Positions 25,619 to 34,446 are shown, numbered from the stretch's first letter. The stretch is 64,000 nt of DNA from Mycobacterium sp. AZCC_0083 (GCF_014202335.1 NZ_JACHGP010000022.1:62001-126000), one strand, 5' to 3'. Notes: generated from the letters alone by a model not told the origin. Numbers and translations: made by a program.

Positions 25619-25640
25619 GCACAGGCTAGTGGATTTGCAA
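25619..25640 (-). promoter_or_regulatory. Candidate HxlR operator, autoregulatory copy
   Basis: Second copy of the TAGTGGATT-centred site, 15 bp upstream of the ATG at 25604 of the HxlR gene. Its place suggests autoregulation. Confidence 0.45.
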
Positions 25641-25810
25641 TGTGAACCCAGCGACTGCGATTCCATTTCGACGCGGACAACGCGAGGGCCTACAGCAGGG
25701 TCTGGCTGGCCTCGCCGACCGGTCGCACGGCCACGTTAGGACCCGGGCGCGCCAACCTTCCCCCATTGCCCCGCACTCGACAAGGACGGACCCGCGGTTG
25801 ACCGGGGAAA

Positions 25811-26344
25811 TTGAGATGGTTGGAATGCGGCGACTTGTTACGCAGCCCAAGCCGCTACGGCGTCAGCGGACCGGCCCGATCGTGGGTGGCGCGGCGGGGT
25901 TGGGCGGGGGCGGTGGACCGGCTCAGGGGTCTGCTTCGGCCTCGGCGGTATTCTCCGCGCCACGCGGTGGCACTCTCCATCGCGGCGCGGCTCACAGCCC
26001 ATCACGGCATCACCTACGTGGGTCTGTATCTGATCGCCACAGCGATATTGACGTTGATCACGCAGCTGCTACTGCGGGAGGCTAACGCGATTCCGCTCGA
26101 CGCAGCCCCAGGTTCGCCTCCCGAGACATCGGCCGAGGCGGTCGAATCAGGCTCACCGGATGACGCCAAGGCCGAGCCCGCACAGGATGGCATGAGGCCG
26201 CCTCCGCGCGTGCCAGCAGCCGAGCTATCCCGCAGGATGGACTGGGAAGACCCCACGGGATCCAAATGTCCGCCATTGGTTGACCTCACCGGCAGGACGG
26301 CGTTGGCCGGCGGGTCAACAATCCGACGATCACCGAATGGGTGA
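25811..26344 (+). pseudogene. Probable remnant of an MFS (MHS-type) transporter C-terminus
   Basis: A 177-codon frame whose middle part, ARLTAHHGITYVGLYLIATA followed by a hydrophobic stretch ending LITQLLLREAN, resembles the last membrane helix and tail of MHS-family major-facilitator permeases. The 50 codons before it are Arg/Trp-rich, unlike a transporter, and could be a frameshifted RYGVSG loop region. No ribosome site or complete N-terminus is present. I read it as a 3' fragment of a decayed transporter; weak evidence. Confidence 0.35.
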
Positions 26345-26545
26345 AGGCACGAATCTGCCTGCGCCGTTGGAGCAACCAACGAGAACAGCTCGGTCCTTAC
26401 GTTTTCGCCTCAGACGCTTCCTCTGTCATCACCGGCTAACCAATAGCCGTAGACGAGGGGATGCGCATATCGTTCTGGTTCGGACCCAGCCAGCCGTCAG
26501 CTCACCCGACAGCACGTCGCAGCCGATCAATTACCCGAATCGACG

Positions 26546-27271
26546 TCATTTCGCGTTGTTCGCTATCCGGTTCAGCCACTCCACCATCAGTTGACCCTCG
26601 GCCGGGGTCAAAGGCTCGTAACCGTTGTCTTGCAGAGCCGCTCGCAGCCCAGACGCCCGCCCAGACAGGGCCGCCGCGAAACGCCGCCGCGTCGAACCGG
26701 CGGTGATCAGGATGGCAGACAGCGCGCTCTCTCGGGCGATGTCCGACAGTTCAGGATCACGATGAGCCTTCGGCATGCTGAGCTGTGTAAGCACGAAACC
26801 CACACCGCAAGAGTGGAAGAGGGCGGTGGCACGCTCCAGATTCATCCGCAGCTTGCCGTAATCGCCAACTCGCGCAATCGCATCCTGCAAGAGGGCAATC
26901 GTCGCGTCGGTAGCCGTCGACAACGACTTGGCAACACGCACCTGCCCGTAGATCAACACGAAGCATTCGGGGTGCGTGAACCCGAACGCCACATACAGGT
27001 CCCACAGGCGCCTAAGGTCTGCGACCGGATCGTCGGATTGCTGGAGTATGGCTCGCTTCTGCGACAGATATCGCTCCAGTACGTGCAGCGTGACGGCTTC
27101 GATTAGGCCGTCCTTGTCGCCGAATTGGCGATAGAGTGCCGGCGGTTGCATCCCGGCGGCGGCCGCAACGGCGCGCGTCGAGAGCGCGTGCACGCCACCC
27201 TTGCGCAACAGATCGGCGGCCGCATCGAGCAATTTCTCCGACGTGGTCAACGGTGCCGACACGCGCGCCAT
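26546..27271 (-). CDS. TetR-family transcriptional regulator
   Basis: 241 residues from the ATG at 27271. N-terminal TetR HTH: TTSEKLLDAAADLLRKGGV, LSTRAVAAAAGMQPPALYRQFGDKDGLIEAV. The C-terminal ligand domain includes FTHPECFVLIYGQVRV and a long amphipathic C-terminus. The frame opens earlier (27613) but that part is Arg-rich and rejected. It sits at the edge of a decayed region next to an IS110 remnant; its target is not obvious. A palindromic operator-like site lies 1.7 kb away before the MFS gene. Confidence 0.8.
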   Translation of the reverse strand: MARVSAPLTTSEKLLDAAADLLRKGGVHALSTRAVAAAAGMQPPALYRQFGDKDGLIEAVTLHVLERYLSQKRAILQQSDDPVADLRRLWDLYVAFGFTHPECFVLIYGQVRVAKSLSTATDATIALLQDAIARVGDYGKLRMNLERATALFHSCGVGFVLTQLSMPKAHRDPELSDIARESALSAILITAGSTRRRFAAALSGRASGLRAALQDNGYEPLTPAEGQLMVEWLNRIANNAK

Positions 27272-27584
27272 GGTTCCGACGATATCATCGGCCGTTGGCT
27301 GATCACGGCGATGATCGTAGCCGCCCCCGAGGCCGCAGTATCGCGTGCGCGGTAGCGTTGTTCCCATTGGACCGGCCGCAAATACTGGTCGCCACGATCC
27401 ACTTCGCACAGAACCCCGATATGGCCGCGACGATCGAGATCGTGCCGGCGATTCGAGACGACGATGGCGAAACCACGCCGTTCCAACACGGACACCTTTG
27501 CGCTCCCGTGACCGATCTCGCGCCCAATTGCTTTGTCGTCGGTGAGACAAATCACGAACGACACGTCGGGCCGCAGCTAGCCTA

Positions 27585-28111
27585 CGACGCCGCGTTCGAT
27601 GCCATGCTGGCATGCATGGACCGGCGGGAGCGCCTCGATACCGCGATCACCGCCATGGCCGCCAACTCAGCGTTCACCCCGGTGGTCACTCGGCTGGGGT
27701 GCGTGCGCGGGGTCTCCACGCTGACCGCGTTCGGGTTGGCCGTCGAAATCGGAGACTGGCAGCGCCTCAACGGGCGCTCGATCGGCGCTTACCTTGGGTG
27801 GTGCCCACCGAGAATTCCTCGGGGGCGACCCGTTCCCAGGGCGGGGTCACCAACGCCGGCAACAGCAATGGCCGTCGCCTGCTGGTCGAAGCGGCCTGGC
27901 AGCACCGACCCCGGTACCGGCCAGGGCGCGAGCTGCGGAAGCGGTGGGAGACGGCGTCCCCGGCAGCCCGGGCACGGGGCCAGGCAGCCAACCGACCTTT
28001 GAATGCTCGCTGGGCTGGTTTCGATGTACGCAAGAAACGCGCAGTGAGTGGCCAACGCGGCCATCGCCCGCGAACTTGCTGGCTGGTGCTGGTCGTTGGC
28101 CATCCTCGATG
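27585..28111 (+). pseudogene. IS110-family transposase remnant, 5'-truncated and frameshifted
   Basis: Three successive frames carry the C-terminal half of an IS110-type transposase: VTRLGCVRGVSTLTAFGLAVE and WQRLNGRSIGAYLGW in the first frame, then VPTENSSGATRSQGG, NGRRLLVEAAWQHRPRYRPG and a SPAARARG helix in the second, then ARELAGWCWSLAILDE in the third. Frameshifts fall near 27805 and 28045. The N-terminal DEDD catalytic domain is missing. No terminal repeats are expected for IS110 and none were seen. Confidence 0.75.
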
Positions 28112-28387
28112 AGTAGTACCCCATGACTGTCCGGATGAGAACTCGGTGGTGACGGCAAGCGTCTGGGAGTGACCCGCGTGCGACCTTTGAGCAATCATGT
28201 TGCTAGACAACTGATGACGCTCGCCCTTTAGACAAGCGGACCACTCCGACTCGAAGTCCCGTCCTGCGGTAACCAACCCGCGCATATCCGATTTGACACC
28301 CGCCGCCATGACACGCTCGACGCCCCCGAGGACTCATCCGGACAACGAAGCGGCGGCCACGACGACGGCCGCGGTGCCGCTTCACCC

Positions 28388-28409
28388 TGCCCACTTGACA
28401 AATTCCTCC
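28388..28409 (+). repeat. Solo IS256-type terminal sequence (possible)
   Basis: CTTGACAAATTCCTCC resembles the right terminus found at 32681-32706 and, more loosely, that of the intact IS256 element. It faces the terminus of the transposase remnant that follows about 30 bp away. Confidence 0.3.
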
Positions 28410-28437
28410 CATATCAGATCGCCGCCGGGTGTCCTTC

Positions 28438-28753
28438 GGAGCGATTGTCAATACTTGTGGATCGGGTGCTTTCAATCGGCGGTCTGCGCGCGCCTTATCA
28501 GCGCGGCGAATTCGCCTGGACATTCGACCGGTCGCGCCAGCGGCACGACTGCAGCAGATCAACCCACGACTGCGATGTCTCGCGAAACCCGTCGGCAAGA
28601 GCGACGAGCTCCTTGCGGCCGTCGGCGCGCACCCCGATCATCACCCAGTAGGCACACCTTGTCCTGCTCCAGATGGACCTCGAGGTGGATCCCGTCGACC
28701 CACACGTACACGTAGTCGGTGTCGGTCAACGAGCGCTTGCTGAACGCATCGAC
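28438..28753 (-). pseudogene. IS256-family transposase remnant with right terminus
   Basis: On the minus strand 28753 downward reads DAFSKRSLTDTDYVYVWVDG, then IHLEVHLEQDKVCLL, then after a frameshift GVRADGRKELVALADGFRE and SQSWVDLLQSCRWRD. This matches the middle of the intact transposase at 30484-31797 (FVYLWVDGIHLKV, SWADLLRGCRRR) but at lower identity, so it derives from a different IS256 copy. The distal end carries GATCCACAAGTATTGACAAT, the same right terminus as the intact element. The 5' half is absent. Confidence 0.75.
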
Positions 28754-28790
28754 ACCCGCCACAGCGGCTTGACACGTTGCGACCCTGGGA

Positions 28791-28922
28791 TGTCTAGTCG
28801 GCCTGATCGCCGAAGTGCGCGACGGCCTGATCAGCGCGGGCGATCCAACGGTCTTCATCAACACGGGCGGAGCACCCGGCCTTTTCGGCCATCCAGAATT
28901 CGCGGCTTCCCTCACCGCGTGA
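28791..28922 (+). pseudogene. 3' fragment of a D-cysteine desulfhydrase/ACC deaminase-family gene
   Basis: 44 codons read LVGLIAEVRDGLISAGDPTV then FINTGGAPGLFGHPEFAASL and stop at a TGA (28920-28922). They align with the C-terminus of the intact enzyme at 34447-35445 (MAGLIAAVEDGDIVAGEVTT, FLHTGGLPGLFGHVP), including the TGG-PGLFGH motif. No start or upstream part exists; the fragment is cut next to the IS256 remnant. Confidence 0.75.
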
Positions 28923-29016
28923 GAGCTTACGGACTGATTTCAGGCGCTCAAACTGGCCAACGGGATGTGCGCGGTGCGATGACCTCATGTCTGGCGCCTT
29001 CGGCGTCTGAATGTAT

Positions 29017-29040
29017 CTGAGTATAGTATGAGATACTCAG
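29017..29040. promoter_or_regulatory. Perfect palindromic operator-like site before the MFS gene
   Basis: CTGAGTAT and ATACTCAG form a perfect 8-bp inverted repeat with an 8-bp spacer. TATAGT at 29022-29027 within it could act as a -10 hexamer. It lies 57 bp upstream of the preferred GTG of the MFS gene. Confidence 0.45.
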
Positions 29041-29096
29041 CATCGGACCGTGATGTCCCCGTCGGCCGGTCATCGAACTCAACCGCGAGGCATGAA

Positions 29097-30389
29097 GTGG
29101 TAGCGACCACGCAGGAATCGAGGACGCCCTCGACGGCGACGGTGTTCGTCGTGTCCGCGGCGGCATTTCTAGCCAGCTTGGACCTGTTCATCGTCAACAT
29201 CGCCTTCCCCGACATCCGCCGAGCGTTCGGTGGCGCTGACCTCAGTGCGATGTCGTGGATTCTCAACGGCTACACCGTTGTATTCGCGGCCTTCCTCAAT
29301 CCGGCTGGCCGGCTCGGCGACCGGTACGGGCACCGCCGAATGTTCCTGTGGGGTCTGGCGGTGTTCACGATCGGGTCAGCGGCCTGCGGGCTTTCGACCT
29401 CATTTCCTATGTTGGTCGCCTCACGCGTGGCTCAGGCAGTCGGCGCCGCGATGCTCATGCCGAGTTCGCTTGCGCTGTTGATGGCCGCGGTACCCGCATC
29501 GCGGCGCGCTGTGGCCGTCGGCACCTGGTCGGCCGTGGGTGCGATGGCTGCGGCGCTAGGGCCACCACTGGGCGGACTACTGGTCGAATTGTCCTGGCGG
29601 TGGATATTTTTCGTCAACATGCCGGTGGGACTGCTGGCCCTCGCCGTCGGCCCTTGGGTGCTGACCAAGACGACTTCTGTCGGCGCCGGGGTTCCCGATC
29701 TGTTCGGCGCCGTGAGCCTTGTGGTTGGCGTCGGAGCGTTGGTGTGGGCACTGATCGAACTTCCCGGGGCCGGATGGAGCGCTGCGAGGGTCACCGTCGC
29801 TGCTCTCAGCGCCGCAGGCGCGATGGCATTGGCGGTATGGCGGTCACGGCGGCATCCGTCGCCGGCAATCGACCTCGCCGCTATCCGCGTGGTGCCGATG
29901 TGGTCCAGTTGCGCTGCGCTGTTGCTCTTCGCCGCGGCGTTTGGTGCGATGCTGCTGGGCAACGTCATGTTTCTCACCACTGTGTGGGGCGATACACCGG
30001 CTGTCGCCGGGTTGCATCTGTCGCCGGGTCCCGTTGTCGTGGTGATTGTCTCGCTGACGGTGGCGGGTCGACTGATCGGCAAGGTTGGTGTCGGCGCGGT
30101 TGCCGCGGCAGGAACCTCCCTATTTGTGGTCGGTATCGTCGTCTGGCTATGCCGGATGGGCCCAGAGTCCGACTACCTCGCTGATTTTCTTCCGGGTCAG
30201 TTGTTGACTGGAGCCGGAGTGGGATTGGTCTTTCCCAGCCTTTCTGCTGTTACCGGCCTGGCCTTGCCCTCCCACCAATGGGGCGCAGGATCCGCACTGA
30301 TCAACACCGCCCGCCAGTTGGGCACGGTCTTGGGCACCACTGTCCTGAGAGCAATGATCAGAACCTGTGGATGGTTCTCGGCGAGGTGA
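29097..30389 (+). pseudogene. DHA2-type MFS drug exporter truncated by IS256
   Basis: About 416 native codons of a 14-helix DHA2 major-facilitator exporter: ASLDLFIVNIAFPDIRRAF (helix 1), WILNGYTVVFAAFLNPAGRLGDRYGHRRMF (helix 2 with the loop motif A), and GPPLGGLLVELSWRWIFFVN (motif C region). The native sequence stops at about 30346, at GTVLGTTVL; the last 13 codons (ending CGWFSAR) are read from the IS256 end. The final helix and tail are therefore missing, and the protein is probably non-functional. The start is a GTG at 29097 with GAGG upstream; an ATG at 29028 is also in frame but lies inside the palindrome. Confidence 0.7.
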
Positions 30390-30396
30390 CGTGAGT

Positions 30397-30483
30397 GGGC
30401 GCACCTTCCCGGGAATGATCTGAAAGTCCTAGTAGGTCTGATCAAGAGCCGGCGTTGACGCGCTGGTTCGGGAAGGTACGCCC
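30397..30483. repeat. Subterminal inverted repeat upstream of the transposase
   Basis: GGGCGCACCTTCCCG (30397-30411) and CGGGAAGGTACGCCC (30469-30483) pair at 14 of 15 positions. The second arm ends immediately before the transposase start. The RNA hairpin could limit read-through transcription or translation of the transposase. Confidence 0.6.
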
Positions 30484-31797
30484 TTGCTCACGGTAGTTCA
30501 CGATCAGGAATCATCCAACGACAACGGCACGGCGGGTGGGTCGTTGCTCGACGAGATCGTCCGCGACGGTGCCCGGCAGATGTTGGCGGCGGCGTTGCAT
30601 GCCGAGGTCGCCGCCTACATCGACCAGTTCGTCGATCAGGTCGACGAGAACGGGCGGCGGCTGGTGGTCCCCAACGGCTACCACCACGAGCGCGACGTGT
30701 TGACCGCGGCGGGGGCCGTGAGGGTGGCGGCGCCGCGGATCAACGACAAGCGAGTCGATCCGGATTCCGGTGAACGGCAACGATTCTCCTCGGCGATCCT
30801 GCCGGCGTGGGCGCGTAAGTCGCCGCAGATGACCGAGGTGCTGCCGCTGCTGTACCTGCACGGCCTGTCGACCGGCGACTTCGATGCGGCGCTGGAGCAG
30901 TTCCTCGGCTCGGGGGCGGGTCTGTCGGCGGCCTCGATCACCCGGCTGACCGCCCAGTGGCAAGACGAGGCCAAGTCATTTCAGGAGCGAGACCTCTCGG
31001 GCACCGACTTCGTGTACCTGTGGGTCGACGGCATCCACCTGAAGGTTCGCCTCGAGCAGGAGAAACTCTGCTTGCTGGTGATGATCGGTGTCCGCGCCGA
31101 CGGCCGCAAGGAGCTGGTCGCGTTGACCGATGGGTATCGGGAGTCCACGGAGTCGTGGGCCGATCTGCTGCGCGGTTGCCGCCGCCGCGGGATGACCGCC
31201 CCGGTGCTGGCAGTCGGCGACGGCGCGCTGGGGTTCTGGAAGGCGCTGCGCGAGGTGTTCCCGAACACTCGTGAGCAACGCTGCTGGTGGCACAAGCAAT
31301 CCAATGTGCTTGCTGCGCTACCGAAGTCGGCGCAACCCGGCGCGCTGGCGGCGATGCGGGAGATCTACAACGCCGAGGACATCGACAAGGCACAGATCGC
31401 GATCAAGGCGTTCGAACTCGACTATGGTGCGAAGTACCCCAAGGCGGTCACGAAGATCGTCGACGACGCCGACGTGCTGCTGGAGTTCTACAAGTATCCG
31501 GCCGAGCATTGGGTGCATCTGCGCACGATAAATCCGATCGAGAGCACTTTTGCCACCGTTCGTTTGAGAACCAAGGTCACCAAAGGTCCGGGTTCACGCG
31601 CCGCCGGAATTGCCATGGCCTACAAGCTGATCGACGCCGCACAAGCCCGCTGGCGTGCCGTCAACGCACCCCACCTCGTCGCCCTCGTCCGTGCCGGCGC
31701 GACGTTCCACAAAGGCAAGCTACTCGAACGTCCCATCGACATCACACCCGAAACATCAAACATCGAGCCGTCAAACGCTGGATCGGAGGTCGCCTGA
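30484..31797 (+). CDS. IS256-family transposase
   Basis: 437 residues, full length for the family. The N-terminal DNA-binding part is DEIVRDGARQMLAAALHAEV. DDE catalytic residues: Asp in YLWVDGIHLKV (near 182), Asp in VLAVGDGALGFWKAL (near 250), with the conserved CWWHK motif after it, and Glu in INPIESTFATVRLRT (near 355). The start is a TTG at 30484 at the base of an inverted repeat, without a clear ribosome site, a common restraint on transposase synthesis. The ORF is undisturbed, so the element may still be active. Confidence 0.92.
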   Translation: MLTVVHDQESSNDNGTAGGSLLDEIVRDGARQMLAAALHAEVAAYIDQFVDQVDENGRRLVVPNGYHHERDVLTAAGAVRVAAPRINDKRVDPDSGERQRFSSAILPAWARKSPQMTEVLPLLYLHGLSTGDFDAALEQFLGSGAGLSAASITRLTAQWQDEAKSFQERDLSGTDFVYLWVDGIHLKVRLEQEKLCLLVMIGVRADGRKELVALTDGYRESTESWADLLRGCRRRGMTAPVLAVGDGALGFWKALREVFPNTREQRCWWHKQSNVLAALPKSAQPGALAAMREIYNAEDIDKAQIAIKAFELDYGAKYPKAVTKIVDDADVLLEFYKYPAEHWVHLRTINPIESTFATVRLRTKVTKGPGSRAAGIAMAYKLIDAAQARWRAVNAPHLVALVRAGATFHKGKLLERPIDITPETSNIEPSNAGSEVA

Positions 31798-31833
31798 AAA
31801 TCGCTGATCGACAAGTATTGACAATATCTCAAG

Positions 31834-31974
31834 GTTTGGTTCATCACAGGGTCGTCGCGAGGGTTGGGCCGCGAACTGGTCCGAGCTGCGCTCGACACAG
31901 GTGACGCGGTCGCTGCGACCGCTCGCCGCCCCGAGCAACTGGCCGATCTGGCGACCACCTACGGGGAGCGCTAA
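31834..31974 (+). pseudogene. 5'-cut SDR remnant
   Basis: 47 codons, VWFITGSSRGLGRELVRAAL, DTGDAVAATARRPEQLADLA, then TTYGER and a TAA, encode the Rossmann start of an SDR. The first few codons, including the start, were lost at the IS256 boundary (31830), and the rest of the gene is absent after 31974. Confidence 0.7.
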
Positions 31975-32016
31975 GGCATTGATGGGCATCCCGTCCGACC
32001 TCGGAAGATCGACAGC

Positions 32017-32117
32017 GCGTCACATCGGTTTACACCTACGTGAAGGAAAGAGTGAATGAATCGAGCGTCACATCGGTTTACACCTATGTGAAGGAAGTTT
32101 AGACCTATGTGAAGGAA
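32017..32117 (+). repeat. 48-bp-period tandem repeat upstream of cupin gene
   Basis: Two 32-bp copies (32017-32048 and 32065-32096), identical except one base, begin GCGTCACATCGGTTTACACC and end GTGAAGGAA. A partial third copy follows immediately (32097-32117, GTTTAGACCTATGTGAAGGAA). The array stops 12 bp before the cupin ATG. Confidence 0.8.
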
Positions 32118-32129
32118 AAGGACGGGTAC

Positions 32130-32657
32130 ATGCAGATCGCGGGTGACAACAGCATCACTTTTGACCGCCTCGTAGACGGAACGTCGCGCAAGGTGTGGGA
32201 CGTCCTGGGTCCAACGGTCGAATTCCTTATCCCACCAGACGATCCCGACGCGCACTTCTGCGTCATGCGGGGTGTGGTCCCGCCCGGGGTGACGGTGCCG
32301 GTGCACAGCCACGACGACCCCGAGGACTTCTTCTTCCTTGCCGGCACGCAGCAGGTGCTGATCAAAGATGATCAGGGACTGCAGTGGCGTGACGTCCACG
32401 CCGGTGATTACGTACACATACCGGGCGGCACCCCACACGCCCACCGCAATGTGTCCGGCGAGCCGGCGATCGAGCTGGTGATCACCACCGTTCGGCTCGG
32501 ACGGTTCTTCCAGGAAGTCGGCCGCCCGACCAGCGCACCGTTGCAGCCGCCAACGGCTGACGAGCTCGCCCAATTCGTTGCCGCCGCAGCCAGATACGGC
32601 TACACGCTGGGCACAGCCGAAGAGAATGCTGCCGTCGGGATACGGCCGCAGGGGTGA
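32130..32657 (+). CDS. Cupin-domain protein
   Basis: 175 residues from the ATG at 32130 (an in-frame GTG at 32109 lies in the repeat). Cupin motif 1: GVTVPVHSHDDPEDFFFLAG (His-X-His and Glu metal ligands); motif 2: AGDYVHIPGGTPHAHRN (His). An additional helical C-terminus follows. The metal site suggests a dioxygenase or isomerase-like enzyme, or a small-molecule binding protein; substrate unknown. It is intact within a region of broken genes and is preceded by an unusual repeat array. Confidence 0.8.
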   Translation: MQIAGDNSITFDRLVDGTSRKVWDVLGPTVEFLIPPDDPDAHFCVMRGVVPPGVTVPVHSHDDPEDFFFLAGTQQVLIKDDQGLQWRDVHAGDYVHIPGGTPHAHRNVSGEPAIELVITTVRLGRFFQEVGRPTSAPLQPPTADELAQFVAAAARYGYTLGTAEENAAVGIRPQG

Positions 32658-32680
32658 ACGCGGCTACAGCGAGCGCCACT

Positions 32681-32706
32681 CATCTACAGGTCTTGACAAT
32701 TCCTCC
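32681..32706 (+). repeat. Solo IS256-type right terminus
   Basis: CATCTACAGGTCTTGACAAT followed by TCCTCC aligns with the right terminus of the intact IS256 (GATCGACAAGTATTGACAAT) and with that of the remnant near 28438. No transposase sequence adjoins it, so it marks the scar of a lost copy. Confidence 0.5.
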
Positions 32707-32958
32707 TGTCCTGACCATGATCTACCAAGCTGGCATCGACATGACCGCGATCCGCCACGGCTGGGAATTCATTGCAACGGCTGCGGGCATCGCCGCGCTG
32801 ATCGCTTCAGCACTGGCAATTTGGTCGAAGACGAGAACCCAAGGCTTGCGATCGCCGCCGCGGCAGCCTCGACGAAGTCGGAGTCGGCCTTTTCCGGCGT
32901 GTGCCCCTGCCCCGATGGCAAACTCATCGGCGTTCCCACTCACGACTCGAACCCGACC
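32707..32958. other. Unrecognised stretch between IS scar and glycerate kinase remnant
   Basis: About 250 bp with short frames only; one encodes a hydrophobic segment (FIATAAGIAALIASALAIW). I do not recognise it. Confidence 0.3.
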
Positions 32959-33336
32959 GTGACCGCCCTGCCGACGGTCGTGGGGGCGCCAGACTCATTC
33001 AAGGGCACGATGTCTGCCGACGTTGTGGCTGATGCTCTTGCTGCCGGTGTGCGCGATGCCGGCGGGAATCCATTGATCGTGGCACTCGCGGACGGCGGCG
33101 AGGGTACTGCCGACGTGGTCCCTAAAGTCTTGGCCGCCAGGATTATGACGATTCCCACGACCGGCCCCTGGGTCAGGCGATGGAGGGATCGTTTCTCCTG
33201 TCCGAGGACGGCAGCATCGCGGTGGTGGAGACCGCAACCGCGACCGGATTGCACATGAGTCCGCCGACGCCGGCCAACGCCGAAGCTGCGACGACTTACG
33301 GCACCGGCGTGCTGATCGCTGCTGCGGCGGCCGCAG
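32959..33336 (+). pseudogene. Glycerate kinase 5' fragment, frameshifted
   Basis: The frame from GTG 32959 reads VVGAPDSFKGTMSADVVADA then ADGGEGTADVVPKVLAA, the N-terminus of the GlxK/GarK glycerate kinase family. Near 33170 the frame shifts and continues MEGSFLLSEDGSIAVVETAT, then LHMSPPTPANAEAATTYGTG. The gene stops abruptly near 33336, where a permease fragment begins. About two thirds of the kinase is missing. Confidence 0.75.
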
Positions 33337-34353
33337 GCGCTAGCCGCAATCCTCATTCTCAATCTCGCGGAGGTCGGATGCTTTCGCGAAGCCAAGGTCT
33401 GGTTCGCATGCATCAAGATCGCCACTATCCTCAGTCTGATCATTGGCGGAACGGCAGTCCTCGTCTTCAGAATCGGCAACGCCGGCAGGACCGGCGGGAT
33501 CGCCAACCTTTGGCAGCAGGGTGGCATCGCTCCGCAGGGGATGATCGTTGTGCTGCTTGCCTTCCAGATCGTCATCTTCTCCTACCGGGGCGTCGAACTG
33601 ATCGGCATGACGGCCGCGGAAACCAAGAACCGCGGCGAGGTCATCCCCCGAGCGATTACTCGATCCCCTGGCGCATCGCAATCTTCTACATCGGCACCCT
33701 TGTGGTGTTGCTGTCGCTGTTCTCGTGGGACCAATTTGGACCGGGCCAAAGCCCTTTCGTGAAGGGCTTTGGTCAGATCGGAATCCCGGCTGCCGCCAGC
33801 GTGATGAACTTCGTTGTACTCGCATCGGCGCTGTCATCGTGTAGCGGCGGGCGGTACAGCAACGGCCGGTTACTCAAGAAGCTCGCCGACGACGGTCTGG
33901 CTCCCCCCTACTTCCGCACGACAAACGGTGAACATGTCCCTGCTGCGGCGATCATCGCCTCCGCCGCCGGGATGGCCGTCGGTGTGCCGATCAATGCGCT
34001 CGTGCCCGAGCAGGCCTTCTCCTACGTCACGTCGGTGGCGGCGATCGGCGCCATCTGGGCATGGGGTGTCATCGTGTCCTGCCACCTTGTGTCCTGCCAC
34101 CTTGTGTACCGGCGCCGCGTTGAACTGCGCGCAGGCGCGCGCCAGCAGCTTCAGGCTGCCGTTCGCCACTCCCCTGTGTTGGGCGTCGCTTGGCTTCCTC
34201 CCGTTCGTCACCGTCCTGCTCTGGTTCGACGACGGACAGCGAGTCGCCATCTTCGCACTTCCGTTCTGGGCGATACTCCTGGTCGGGGGCTATCACGCCA
34301 TCCGGCTACATCGGATTCGCTCAGCCAGAGCCGAAACTTTCTGGCCCGCCTGA
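33337..34353 (+). pseudogene. Amino-acid permease (APC family, GabP/AroP-like) 3' part, frameshifted
   Basis: Three frames in turn encode an APC-superfamily permease: VWFACIKIATILSLIIGGTA and FSYRGVELIGMTAAETKNRG (frame 1, to about 33660), SIPWRIAIFYIGTLVVLLSL and LSSCSGGRYSNGRLLKKLAD (frame 2, to about 34130), then ASLGFLPFVTVLLWFDDGQR to the stop (frame 3). The N-terminal helices are missing. A 15-bp tandem duplication (TGTCCTGCCACCTTG twice, near 34076-34106) adds five codons. The gene is dead. Confidence 0.8.
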
Positions 34354-34446
34354 ATCACCGTGGATGAGTGGGTGTTTCACCGCCGAACCGGAGTCGCTAC
34401 GCATTCTTCTGACCACACCTCGACGATCAATTGGGAAGGAACCGTC

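Larger units (their letters stand above)
30347..31830 (+). mobile_element. IS256-family insertion sequence
   Basis: The left end (TGATCAGAACCTGTGGAT at 30355-30372) and the right end (reverse complement TGTCAATACTTGTCGAT, 31807-31823) match at 14 of 17 aligned positions and are terminal inverted repeats. Both ends extend outward to GAG. The element carries one intact transposase. The 9-bp flanks (CACTGTCCT and AAGGTTTGG) differ, so no target duplication remains. The left flank is a cut MFS gene and the right flank a cut SDR gene, pointing to an adjacent deletion or recombination between two copies. Confidence 0.7.

Noticed and set aside
28203..28598. 131-codon minus-strand frame
   Set aside because: Its first part is the IS256 remnant in the wrong frame and the rest is Arg-rich without family signals.
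32017..32117. Tandem repeat as a CRISPR array
   Set aside because: Only two full copies plus a partial one; the spacing is 16 bp or nothing, and no cas genes are present.
31971..32573. 200-codon minus-strand frame with FLHIGVNRCDA repeats
   Set aside because: It is antisense to the cupin gene and the repeats simply mirror the DNA tandem repeat.
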